A DNA stretch of 22,567 nucleotides from Pelargonium nanum (taxonomy: Eukaryota > Streptophyta > Magnoliopsida > Geraniales > Geraniaceae), in NCBI GenBank assembly GCA_036897485.1, contig JAYMTF010001563.1, positions 1-22,567 on the forward strand. The letters are read 5' to 3'. The translations under genes and the position numbers were made by a program. Positions 1 through 9,010 of the stretch are shown here, in pieces. Position 1 is the stretch's first letter; every line of letters begins with the position of its first letter. The notes under the pieces were generated by a model that made no database searches, was not told the DNA's origin, and worked only from the letters and a program-made list of their open reading frames with translations.

Positions 1-480
1 TGATTTGAAATATAGTAGGAGGATCAATTGTGATACTCATGTATAGTTGGAGAATTAACTATAACTTTAACTCATATAAAATTGTAGAGAATTGGAATCC
101 CACATTGTCAAGAAGAAGAAGAGTGTGAGAAAAAAACTTTTATAAATATGCACATTTTACTTGAGTTGACATGTTGAATGTGAATTTTGTGTGCTCAATT
201 TGGGCTTTTGAAAATTCATCCCATTTGACTAGATGATTGTGGTCCATGTGAAAAATAAATATATTGGACTTGAAGTTTCTGATCCTAAGTTTAATTTTCT
301 ATTCACTTTAGTTTGGTTCGGTTTAAAATATAATCGACCGACAATTTAATTGAACCGATAGTTTCAGTTCTTTAGCATTTGCGACTGGTTTTCGGTTGCA
401 ATTTTATAAAATCGATATAGTTGGTTCGGTTTATTATAACACGTTCGTTCGGTTTATTATAACACTATGCTCGGTCAGTT
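1..480. other. Intergenic, repeat-like, no gene seen
   Basis: No coding region is supported. The first 250 bases hold the USE/TATA-like module listed separately. Bases 310-480 contain several degenerate copies of a GGTTCGGTTT-type motif in both orientations, which is common in decayed plant transposons. I could not define element ends. Confidence 0.5.
97..148 (+). promoter_or_regulatory. snRNA-type USE plus TATA module (putative)
   Basis: Bases 97-107 read ATCCCACATTG, one mismatch from the plant snRNA Upstream Sequence Element RTCCCACATCG. A TATAAATA box follows at 141-148. The 33-bp gap matches the spacing known for Pol II-transcribed plant snRNA genes. No U1, U2, U4 or U5 5' end is recognisable about 30 bp downstream. 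The module may instead be a promoter in a repeat, since similar TCCCACAT...TATAAATA arrangements recur in plant retroelements. What is seen is the motif and spacing. Function is inferred. Confidence 0.4.
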
Positions 481-508
481 TTATGTAATAATAATTACAC
501 ATTGCTTA

Positions 509-525
509 CCCGTGCATCGCGCGGG
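509..525. repeat. GC-rich hairpin, possible Helitron-terminus motif
   Basis: CCCGTGC, loop ATC, GCGCGGG forms a 7-bp stem with one imperfect pair in strongly AT-rich surroundings. A similar CCCGTGC-N-GCACGGG hairpin occurs near the ends of many plant Helitrons, as I recall. No TC 5' end or CTRR 3' end could be fixed, so this is only a candidate fossil. Confidence 0.3.
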
Positions 526-652
526 ATTTTATTGTTTTGTTATCATAAATTAAATAGAATAAGTATGCAAAAATATAAATTAAGAGTTTAAAATTTTGTG
601 TTTAGTGGTATTGTACGGTGTCATTTTATGACTTTCTTCTTAATCAAGTGTT

Positions 653-698
653 AAGGTTGTTGACTATAAAAAAAAACAAAAAAAAAAAGGTTGTTGAA
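653..698. repeat. A-rich tract between 9-11 bp direct repeats
   Basis: The string AAGGTTGTTGA occurs on both sides of a roughly 25-base A-rich run that is broken by single C and T bases. This could be a target-site duplication around a minimal poly(A) retro-insertion or simple slippage. It directly abuts the left boundary of the large repeat element. Confidence 0.4.
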
Positions 699-707
699 TA
701 TTGTCTC
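699..707. repeat. Left 9-bp direct repeat (putative target-site duplication)
   Basis: TATTGTCTC here is repeated exactly at 3297-3305. The two copies bracket the 2.6-kb element, and the shared string stops at both outer edges (G versus C next). Confidence 0.4.
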
Positions 708-1025
708 GTTTAAGGCTTCAGGTCAGAGTTCTTGGTCGAGGGTCAATGCATCTTTTTTGCATAGATTAACGCATTGTTAACTGCGAACACAGTACGTGTA
801 TACGAGGGGACCGCTTTCAGCGTAAAAACCGTTATACATCTTAACACAAATGTATGTAAGAATCAATAAAGACTCGAATATCTTCGAAGAATGCTCGGAT
901 AAATCAAAGAATGTTCAAAGACCTTAAAGAACACGTTAAGATAACGAATAATGTTAAAGAAGATTCTAATGCTCTTTAGAGTATGTAAATGAAACGTGAA
1001 TGAAATTACCTTTGTTGGATGGCCT

Positions 1026-1033
1026 TATTTATA
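1026..1033 (-). promoter_or_regulatory. TATA box inside the repeat element
   Basis: Read on the minus strand, the sequence is CCTATAAATAAGGCC, a good plant TATA context. It points toward lower coordinates, away from the repeat-rich part. This is the main reason for suspecting an LTR promoter. Confidence 0.4.
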
Positions 1034-1109
1034 GGTCTCTAATTCACCTGATGACGTAGCGGTGCGTGATTTATCGAGAATTGTGCGATTCCTGCTGGTG
1101 TGTTTAATC

Positions 1110-1290
1110 TTTTCAATTCTTTCCGTCCTCAGAGAGCCCTTTGAGCTTTGCAGACGAAATGAAGGCTTGTTCTCTGATCTCGGGGGAGACTCGAGCCTCA
1201 TGCTTGATCCTTCTACTTGGGTTCAGTCACTCCCTTATTCGTAAACCCTCTGAGTTCAGCAGGCGAAGCGAAGTCTTTGGCCTCTCTAGC
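1110..1290. repeat. Two older, diverged relatives of the 78-bp repeat
   Basis: Segments around 1130-1170 and 1240-1285 share the pattern CCCTCTGAG/CCCTTTGAG, then TTCAGCAGGCGAA or TTTGCAGACGAA, then a GGCCT/GGCTT block. This is the same order seen in the 78-bp units at 1997-2225. The match is by eye, and spacing is no longer regular. Confidence 0.4.
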
Positions 1291-1996
1291 TTGGGAAAGG
1301 AGATGATGTTTGCATATGAGGTAGCATGTGCAGATGAGAGAAAAGTTTAATTTGTACGTAAGCTTGGGACCGACTCGTCCTTGGCATGCCTTGTTTGTAA
1401 GTAATGGCATCCACGCATATATGCGGATGAGAGCTTTGCGCATTACCATGGGATTGAGTGCAGATGGGAACTCAAAGGTGGGTGTCTGCGATAGTGAAGA
1501 TGTGTTGATTATACACGCGGAGGAAAAGGGAAATCGCAACCATCATCCGTAAATTTGTGTGTGTGTTTTGCAAAGAGGGCACATTGATGGAAGGCTTGGT
1601 CTTCTGCACGCGGAAGAAGAGGTATGCACTGACAGTGGCATTCTGTATGCGGACAATAAGGTGGGCCGCAAACCTTTATGCGTGATCTTCGCGAGAAGAG
1701 TTGCAATTATTCTATGGATCTGTTTTTGTATGAAGCGTGTGGGGTACTTGTTGTGAGGCTATGCTCGCGAAAAAATAGAAGTATGAGGCTATGAGTTCGC
1801 ATGCAGATACGAAATGGTAGGATGGTTGTTGTATCCCGAACGCGAAATGAATGCGAGGCATTTGTCTACATGGGCTTTTGGATCTTTGTGAAGTCGAGGA
1901 GTATGTATGTGTACCTTAGGCCTTGGAGGATGGATATGGATCCTCGAATGCGCAAGGATGCATGTCCGCATGAAAGGGATGAGAGCTATAGACTTG

Positions 1997-2225
1997 GGAT
2001 CACCCTCTCCATTCTCCGTGAACCCTTTAGGTTCATCGAACAAAGTGGAGCCCTGGGTGTGATCATTCTCCTTAGGATCAACCTATTCGTTCTTTGTGGA
2101 CCCTCTAGGTTAAATGGGCAAAGCCAAGCCTTGGGTGTGATCATTCTCCTCAGGATCAGTCTCTCCGTTCTCCATGTACCCTCTACGATCATCGAGCAAA
2201 ATAAAGCCTTGATTCCTTACTATTG
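1997..2225. repeat. Three tandem 78-bp repeats
   Basis: Units start at 1997, 2075 and 2153, each with GGATCA. Units 1 and 2 are exactly 78 bp and share GGGTGTGATCATTCTCCT near their ends. Unit 3 keeps the first half (CTCCGTTCTCC, ACCCTCTA, ATCGAGCAAA) and then decays. Open frames running through them are by-products of the period being divisible by three. Confidence 0.8.
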
Positions 2226-3296
2226 AGGAGAGAAGAGGTGAAACTTGCATGTGAGTCTTCTCAAGGAACATGTTCGATATGCTTTTCTGGGATGACATGC
2301 TCGCTTTGTGGACGATGTGGGTTGAAAGCCTCATTAAGGTGTCCCGTGAGAGTATTGTGGAGAAAAAGACATATCCGCAAGAAGGGAGTCTGCGAGGTTG
2401 ATGAAGCTCTTCCACGGCTGCTCATAAGTTGGATGTGGATGCGAGTATTGATTCTTGGCAAAGATGCAGATGAAATATAGATCAAGTTTGGTGATGTGGA
2501 CATATTTGTATGCAGAAGAAGAAGGATGTGAGGTCATCCACGGAAGACTTATTCGTGTGCGAACGAAGAAGGCCGCGAGAGGGTTCATTCCGCAAGCGAA
2601 ATGGAAGAGGCTTGCAAGGAGAGACATGTCCACAAATGGAGATGCTCGCATGATCTATATGATTTTCATGGATGGGCCTTTGTAGATGTCCGTCAACTTG
2701 GAATTCATGTGATTGAAATAGATGTCGATGTATGGGGGCACAAGGATATGTCCGTGTGCGGGAGAGGAAAAGGTGTTGGACTCATGTCGGCGTGCGGAAG
2801 ATGATGAATTTTATGATGACTCGTCCGAGATGAGGAAAATGGATGCCAGAGAAAGTCGTTTGCATGGTCGTGGATGCATTCGCAAGGTGAGTGAAAAGCC
2901 CGCAAAGGTGATCTCATTCACGGATAAACATGCATGTAGGCTTCAGAATGAGTCCGCAAAGACATGCTCGATTGATGCGGGTGCAAGATCGAAGGTTCAG
3001 ATCCAAAATAAGGGATCAATCTTGTCCGCGAATGGACCTATCTATAAATGTGCAAGGAAATGCGGAAAAGGCTTACGGAGGCTTGTTGATAGCCCGCGGA
3101 GGTTTGCGGAAGGCTTGCGGGTTTTCTCAAGATTTGTGCAAGATTGTACCTTTACGTACTTGACCAAGCATGGCTCATCCGCTTAACCCGAACCCGCACA
3201 AAGTTTCCCCGACTCTTGATCAAAGCTAATCAAGCCATTGACTAAAGTTATCAAATATTTGACTCAAGCTTATTAACGTCGGCCTGACGTGCCACC

Positions 3297-3305
3297 TATT
3301 GTCTC
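3297..3305. repeat. Right 9-bp direct repeat (putative target-site duplication)
   Basis: Exact copy of the TATTGTCTC at 699-707. Confidence 0.4.
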
Positions 3306-4750
3306 CTTACTGGCCATTCCCATTTTTTTATACCATCGCAATATATTTACATGTCATCTGAGTCTCTAATTTCCCCTCGTAAGTAGGGTTCTAGAGATTA
3401 TAGAAGAATAAATAAAGAATTTGATGTGATATTGATAGTCAAATGAAATAATATAACATATGGCATGAATGTTAGTCCATATTCATTTTCTATGCCAACG
3501 AATAAAATTAGACCCATGAGACTCGGACAGGCAGCGGTTAAGTCTAACATGGCAGCAGGCAAAGAAACCAAACCAAATACATGCAACTACGAAATTTCAA
3601 GCATGGAATGGTCCTGTAAATTTTAAACCAAAGACCAAGTTTCGTCACCTACCAACCTAACTATCATCACTGCTTACGTCCCATATTTAACCTTATTATA
3701 TATTTTTAATATTTGAACATTCACTTACCTTTTTTATTTTAATATTCAATTTATGCCGTAAAGAGGCAACCAAACGCCGTAAGTTGCGTTACAGGCAAAA
3801 ATGGACATCAAATTGAGTCATGCATTATTTTAAGATAAATAATCATGCCTGTAAACAGAGTAATCACATAATTTTATTTGTTTGTTTGTTTTTGCATTTT
3901 GGTTAGAATGATTCAAAGAATAAAATAATCAAATTCCAAGGGGAAGAGAAAAGAAGTGTTCGCGGCAAAATTATAGTCATCCCACGGTAGTCATAGCTAC
4001 TCAAAATAAGAAACTACATTCGGACAAGTTGAAGAAAATTTTGCCAAAAAAGGGTCACCTCTAATAATAATAAGTCTAAAATTGAAAAAAAAAAAGCCTC
4101 TTTAGTTTAGACTTAGAAACTAAATATTGCTCGAATCAAGTTCCTTTGTTTTACGTTTGGAGAGCCGACTAGGGTTTTTGTATAGTTGCTCTCAATTCTC
4201 ATAGTCGTGGCAGTTTCTTGAGTTTGCAGGTAACTAATTGCGGTCTCTCTCACTAAGAAAACGAGACTCTTATTTGATAGCAAGTTAAAATGTTGTTAAA
4301 GTTTGCAGAGCGGTGATGATTTTTTCGATTGGTGTGTATGTTTGGCAACTGGAGGCATGTGGCGATAATGGCGGTTGCAGGAAAAGTGAAGGTGGATTGG
4401 AAGACGGTGGTTCGGTCGGAGTTCTCGGATTGCTACCGAATCATATGACACTCATAGTGGTGACGATGGACGGTCGGTAAAAACCTTCACATGGTTGTCT
4501 TAAACTTTATGTGTATTCATTGTAAGTTGTTCGTGCTTTTCTGGCTTAGGGTTTCAAATGTTGATTAGGATTAGCTCTACTGCAACTCCAACAATTTGCT
4601 GACAACTACCACCAAACCAAAAATTGTCATGTCATCCACCAACTGCAACACATAAGTAGCTCTATACGAAAACCTATGATTAAAACCGAGAACAAACCCG
4701 TTCAACCACCTACACAAGTTGTTTATATAAAAAAAATCACAGGACCTACT
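3306..4750. other. Intergenic; possible decayed retroelement leader at 4140-4500
   Basis: No gene is supported. Most of the stretch is ordinary AT-rich spacer. Bases 4140-4500 are richer in G and contain an AGGGTTT leader-like motif and GGCGGTTG/GGTGG-rich text. This resembles the 5' part of a plant non-LTR element, but all frames are interrupted. The nearby RNase H remnant makes a retroelement origin plausible. Confidence 0.3.
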
Positions 4751-5006
4751 TGGTCACTATCTTGGAACTGGAAGCCTTAAGGGTTGGGCTAAATATTGCA
4801 TGGGAAGAAGGTCGGAAGGTTGTTGATTGCATAATGGATTTTAGTGTAGTGGTTAACATGGTAACATGTATGACCTCTTGCATTTGGGACATTGAAATCA
4901 TTGTTGAACATATTTAGATTATGCTTAAAGAGATTGGAGAGTTGTGATACCTCATAAATGTGATAATTCATCCAAATTATATGATCCAAAATATTTATAA
5001 GAAGTG
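4751..5006 (+). pseudogene. RNase H-like (RVT_3) remnant of a retroelement
   Basis: The plus-strand frame through 4763 reads ELEALRVGLNIAWEEG, then KVVDCIMDFSVVVNMV, W-D-I-E-I-I-V-E-H-I, stop, IMLKEIGEL, stop. This follows the C-terminal half of RVT_3 RNase H domains, which have an E-x-x-A-L-x-x-G-L-x-x-A-W-E helix, an E-x-D-S strand and a helix ending in a W-containing segment. Here the E-x-D-S position reads I-M-D-F-S. At least two in-frame stops are present and the N-terminal half with the first catalytic D is missing. Such domains occur at the end of plant LINE ORF2 and in related host genes. It is a dead fragment, and its parent element could not be delimited. Confidence 0.55.
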
Positions 5007-7192
5007 TTATAGTTTGTGTTTGATGAAATTCAAATTCAAAAGTACATGTGAGTGTGAGGGAAGAGCATGGATTGGTGGGTGAAGAAGGAGAGGACAAGTA
5101 AGTGAAGGGGAGGGAAAGAAACAGTCATCATTGCAAAAAACCATATTATTCTCTGGCATGGCCCCACCATTATTCCAAAGTAGAGGAGTCACATGTCACC
5201 ACATCCTCCTCTCTGTCCTCTTCTTCTAAAATCCTTTTCCTAATCATCTCTCCCTCATATCATATCATATCTTTTCCCTTTTATTTTGTCAAATATTTAC
5301 TCCAACTTTTCTTATCCTCCATCTTAACTCATTTATCCTTCTATTTCATGTAACAAATGATCACAACATCAAAGTTAGATGTGGGATCGAAGTGGACGTA
5401 TTAAAACTAAACTAAACATATGAACTGTAATCTCAACGTTATGAGAGAAATCATAGATATCGTCATTGGACTCAAACATTCACGATGAAAGTAGTGAATC
5501 TGTCCAATATTTAATGAAGTTTTGAGAGCTGTCTACTACACCCCACGCCTAGCTCCGCCACTGAATGATCGTATGATGTTTATGTTCACAACAGTCAATT
5601 TCTCTTATATATATATAGTTAAAAGATAGTTTAGAATGATACTTATGTAAACCAAAAGGATGTATAAAACATATGTTTTGTTTAAATGAATTGAGTAAAA
5701 TAGGCAATCAAGGATTAATGATCATTGACTTTTGGGGGTGGTGGGGTGTGGCTACTTAGATTTTTATGCAATACAAAAGCAGTTTATGATTACATGGGCA
5801 ATTATAAAGTAGTAATTATGTGAAAATTAATAATCAACTTCATTGGACATTTGATTCATAAATATTCTTTTTGTCTTGTATAATTATACAATCTTTTTAC
5901 TGCAGCAAAATGCAATGCAATCAATTGAGAATCACAACCCAACCCCAACAATCAATAATCAATAATGAAGGTGGTGTAATGGTAATTGTAATTGCAATTG
6001 TGTGGATCACAAGCTACTAATTACCATATGGATCCGTTTATTACACTCATTGAATTCTGCAATCTTTTTGGATTGTCTCTTTGCAGCACTTGTAAATTTA
6101 ATATCATATATTTTTGTTTTTCTATTTGCAATTGACAACATGAGCAATATAATTATAATAGTAAAATGAAGTTTTTGTCATCAAGTAGTAAAATAATTGA
6201 TAATTAGATGATATATAAAATCAGCAATGCATCAGGAGGGAGTTGGGCATAGTTGAAAAGTAGATTGGGTGGCTGCTCATCAATTATTAGTTTTAATTGG
6301 GAAAACAAATAAACACATGAAATGAAATAATAATAATAAAAAAAATAATATATATGGATTAGGCAGCAGCTAAGAATAAGATAGAAATAGGCATAGCCAA
6401 TTGTTATTTATGATTGCGGCAGGTAAGGATTCTCCTCCAATCTTGCCGCCAATCTCTCCCATTTCTCTACATATACTAATACAAATCTACGTACCTTAAT
6501 TACCTACTTCTATATTTTATCACCTAATCATCTATATTTTAGATGACATTTCGTTATAAAATTTCCAAATATAAGTGTTATGCAAAATCTATATAATTAA
6601 CATGTCTGCAATTTTGATATGCATAGTCGAGAATATGTATGAACATCTTTATGTGTATATCTATAAATGTGGTTATGGTCGATCGCACAAGCAAAAAAGA
6701 AAATGATATATAATGAGCTTTTTGGCATCATGCATGAGTAACATGCAAATGCAACAATTCTTTATGTAAACTATAATATACTACATGGATGTATCATGTA
6801 TCAGCTATGTCTGTCTCTATTATGAAGACAGCACCAATCTTATTTTTAACAAAAACTCCATTGTATCACAGTGAGCAGACCAATTATCAATGTATCTACA
6901 TAGATAATTTTGTTTAACAAAAGAAAGAAAGAAAATATCAAGTATAGATGACATGATCATAACTATTTATTTTTTGAAGAAAGAAAAAAAAAAAGTGGTG
7001 GTGGTGGTGGTGACTTTGTGCAGCGCCACCGCCACCACCGTGGTGGCCACTACAAATTACAACAACCACCGGTTGATATATATCTACTTCATGCATTCAT
7101 TCAAGATCATCATAATTGTAAATTCGTGTAATGTTTAAGGGTAGTGTAGTAAATAAAATTAATTAAAAAGTCCTAAGCTAGCAGCTACCTAG
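5007..7192. other. AT-rich intergenic spacer, 3' flank of the VQ gene
   Basis: I see no supported gene. Contents are AT-rich text, a CT-rich patch near 5200-5350, a short bulged hairpin at 6412-6454, and a (GGT)n run near 6997-7012. The last few hundred bases should include the 3' UTR of the minus-strand VQ gene. AT-rich possible polyadenylation sequences lie around 7150-7170. Confidence 0.5.
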
Positions 7193-8482
7193 CTAGTCTG
7201 AGGGACAAATCCACGAGTCAACCGTACCGTCACCTCTGCTGCCCGGAGCTTGATCGAAACCCTTGTTCTGATGATCCATCTCCGACGACGAATAGTTGAA
7301 TTTACCTCCATTGTTGATCCGTTTCTGCTGCTGAGAAGAATTGTTGTAACCACCTTCGTCGCCGCCTTCATTTGAAGCCCTTAACTGATGATGCTGCTGG
7401 TCTTGGCTAGATCCCCCTCCGCCTAATCTCCCCCCCCCGCCGGAACCAACGCCGCCGGCATTGAGCTGCTGATCCTGTCCCTGACCCGTACCCAGTTGAG
7501 CCTGATCGTCAAGCGATGAGAGCATTTGCGGCTGGGGGAGGGACTGAAATGACAAAATTGGGTTCTGCATGTTCATGTAATTACTGCCCGTACCCGTCGA
7601 GTTGAAATTACCGGCGGTCGTCGCGGTGTTTGTGGCGTCGAGCATGACGGAGCTGTTGAGCAGCGACGGCGACGAGGAATTGGAGTTAAGGAAGGGCTGA
7701 ATCTTGTGGGCCGCGGGGCGGAGCGGGTAGAGGGATCCCATTGGGTCCAAATGGCCGGAGGATCTGCTCCCGAAGAGATCGAGGCGGCGGGAGTAGGTGG
7801 AGCCGGAGAACGGCGGCGCCGGTATCCCGGTGAATTCCTGAACCATTGCCCGGAAATTGGAGGTGTCGGTTGTCAGAACCGTGGTGGGCGCCCTCCTCGA
7901 CGCCCGCGTCCGCTTCTTCGAGTTCCGTACCCCCACGGTGGTGGTGGTTGCCGCCGCCGCCGCCTGATTGTGAACACCACCACCACCATGGTGATGATCA
8001 GACGACGAGGACACACCGAACTTTCCGTGCTGGGAACCAGCCCCGTCGGAGTGCATCAATGAAGCGTGAGCCGACAGTTGGTGGTGGTGGCCAAACGAGG
8101 CGGTGAAGTTTCCGAGATCGGTGCAATTGTCGGCAGATCTCTGGCCGACGAGCGGAGCTCTGGCGGAGGGGCGGAGGAGGTCCATGTTAAGCAAAACGGA
8201 ACTGTTGTGGGTTTGGGGCTGGGAGGAGAGGGCTTGGAGGTAGCTTGTGGAAGGGTCAAAGAGAGCAGGTGTGGTGGGTAGGTGGTGAGAGAGAAGAGAG
8301 GAAGAGAGATTGGGATTTGAGGAGGCGATGTGACCGAAATGAGCGGTGGCGGAGGCGGCGGAGGAAGAGTTCAAAAAAGAGGGGAACAAGGAGGAGTGGT
8401 GGCGATGATCCGCCTGAGAATCGTACTCTTCGTCGTCTCCGCCGCTGGAGGATTGAAGACTACCACTATTTCCAGAATCCAT
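7193..8482 (-). CDS. VQ-motif-containing protein
   Basis: A single uninterrupted 429-residue frame. The VQ motif FRAMVQEFTG lies at residues 210-219 (bases 7826-7855), followed by IPAPPF, a signature of one VQ subgroup (Arabidopsis At1g35830-like, from memory). VQ proteins are nuclear cofactors that bind WRKY factors of groups I and IIc and are often MAPK substrates. A basic KKRTRASRR stretch (189-197) just before the motif fits a nuclear signal. TP at 71-72 and SP at 271-272 are minimal MAPK sites. The rest is low-complexity: Ser/His-rich N-terminus, Gly/Gln/Asn-rich C-terminus, and an ending of WICPSD. The FTG form replaces the commoner LTG and is a known variant. Lack of coding introns is normal for the family. 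The start is the first ATG after the predicted leader intron. Coding GC is much higher than the surroundings. Antisense open frames here are shadows. Confidence 0.95.
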   Translation of the reverse strand: MDSGNSGSLQSSSGGDDEEYDSQADHRHHSSLFPSFLNSSSAASATAHFGHIASSNPNLSSSLLSHHLPTTPALFDPSTSYLQALSSQPQTHNSSVLLNMDLLRPSARAPLVGQRSADNCTDLGNFTASFGHHHQLSAHASLMHSDGAGSQHGKFGVSSSSDHHHGGGGVHNQAAAAATTTTVGVRNSKKRTRASRRAPTTVLTTDTSNFRAMVQEFTGIPAPPFSGSTYSRRLDLFGSRSSGHLDPMGSLYPLRPAAHKIQPFLNSNSSSPSLLNSSVMLDATNTATTAGNFNSTGTGSNYMNMQNPILSFQSLPQPQMLSSLDDQAQLGTGQGQDQQLNAGGVGSGGGGRLGGGGSSQDQQHHQLRASNEGGDEGGYNNSSQQQKRINNGGKFNYSSSEMDHQNKGFDQAPGSRGDGTVDSWICPSD

Positions 8483-8905
8483 GATTAGATCGAAAAAGAG
8501 AGTAGCTAGAAACTACAAAAAGAAGCCATCGGATCACCAGAAAGGCATCGATGTTGCTTTGCACTGCACTGCACTCAATGATCTGATCTCTTATTATAGC
8601 TTTGACACAACACAAGAAAGATCGGCCATGGACAACAACAACAACAGCACAAAAGTGAAAAAGGGGATGATGAGAAAAAGAAAGAAGAAACTTACATATA
8701 TCAAAGGAGACGAGAAAGATGGTTTGGTTTGGTTTGGTTGGTTTGGGTTTGGTCCCTTTTCTTGGCTTTACGTCGGCGAGAAAATAATCAAGAAAGTGGA
8801 AGCTAGCTAGGGTTTCAGTTTGTGTTTCAGGGGAAGGAAAAAGAAGAGGAGACTGTGAAGCTGAAAAGAGAAGAGAGGAAAGGTTATGTAATGTAAGGCC
8901 TTTTT
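8483..8905 (-). promoter_or_regulatory. 5' leader of the VQ gene
   Basis: In gene orientation the region just below the TATA box is strongly CT-rich (CTCTTCTCTTTTCAGC, then CTCCTCTTCTTTTTCC), typical of plant 5' UTRs. An imperfect AACCAAACC-type run follows (plus-strand GGTTTGG repeats at about 8719-8755). Leader length would be about 400 nt unspliced and about 215 nt after removal of the predicted intron. Confidence 0.5.
8513..8695 (-). other. Predicted 5' leader intron of the VQ gene (183 bp)
   Basis: On the minus strand a consensus donor GTAAGTTTC begins at 8695. A polypyrimidine acceptor CTTCTTTTTGTAG ends at 8513, 30 bases before the start codon. Every ATG between the putative transcription start near 8880 and 8483 lies inside this interval or is split by the donor junction. 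Splicing would therefore give a leader with no upstream ATG. Confidence 0.6.
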
Positions 8906-8913
8906 ATTTTATA
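8906..8913 (-). promoter_or_regulatory. TATA box of the VQ gene
   Basis: TATAAAAT on the minus strand, about 25-30 bp above the start of the CT-rich leader. This predicts transcription starting near 8880. Confidence 0.5.
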
Positions 8914-9004
8914 TTTAATTGTTTAATTAGAGTTTGAGCAAGAAAATCGTGTGGAGAGAGGTGCAGGGGGTGTTTGGTGGGGTCGAGGGCCGTGGCTGGC
9001 AATG

Positions 9005-9010
9005 GGTCAA
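9005..9010 (-). promoter_or_regulatory. W-box
   Basis: TTGACC on the minus strand, about 130 bp upstream of the predicted VQ transcription start. It matches the WRKY-binding core TTGAC[C/T]. Confidence 0.4.

Larger units (their letters stand above)
708..3296 (-). mobile_element. Large non-coding repeat element (solo LTR or non-TIR transposon)
   Basis: This 2.6-kb block differs from its flanks. It is richer in G and C, full of diverged internal repeats, and has only short unrelated reading frames. A TATA box (TATAAATA, 1026-1033, minus strand) suggests minus-strand transcription, with U3-like DNA to the right and R/U5-like DNA to the left, as expected of a long solo LTR. The 9-bp flanking repeat is longer than the usual 5-bp LTR duplication and would fit a Mutator-like element, but I see no convincing terminal inverted repeat. 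No gag, pol or transposase was found. The orientation rests only on the TATA box. The class is therefore unresolved, though being a transposon derivative is likely. Confidence 0.5.

Noticed and set aside
1062..3186. A cluster of overlapping 60-154 residue open frames on both strands
   Set aside because: They overlap one another in several frames, match no family I know, show no codon bias and track the tandem-repeat period. They are non-coding repeat.
4789..5192. Minus-strand open frames of 61-102 residues
   Set aside because: They are antisense to the RNase H remnant and downstream CT-rich spacer, with no domain similarity.
6412..6464. miR482-like string in a hairpin
   Set aside because: The stem is only about 15 bp with several bulges, and no complementary miRNA-star arm exists at normal distance.
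7706..8484. Plus-strand open frames opposite the VQ gene
   Set aside because: They are GC-rich antisense shadows of a clear protein-coding gene, with low-complexity Arg/Gly content.
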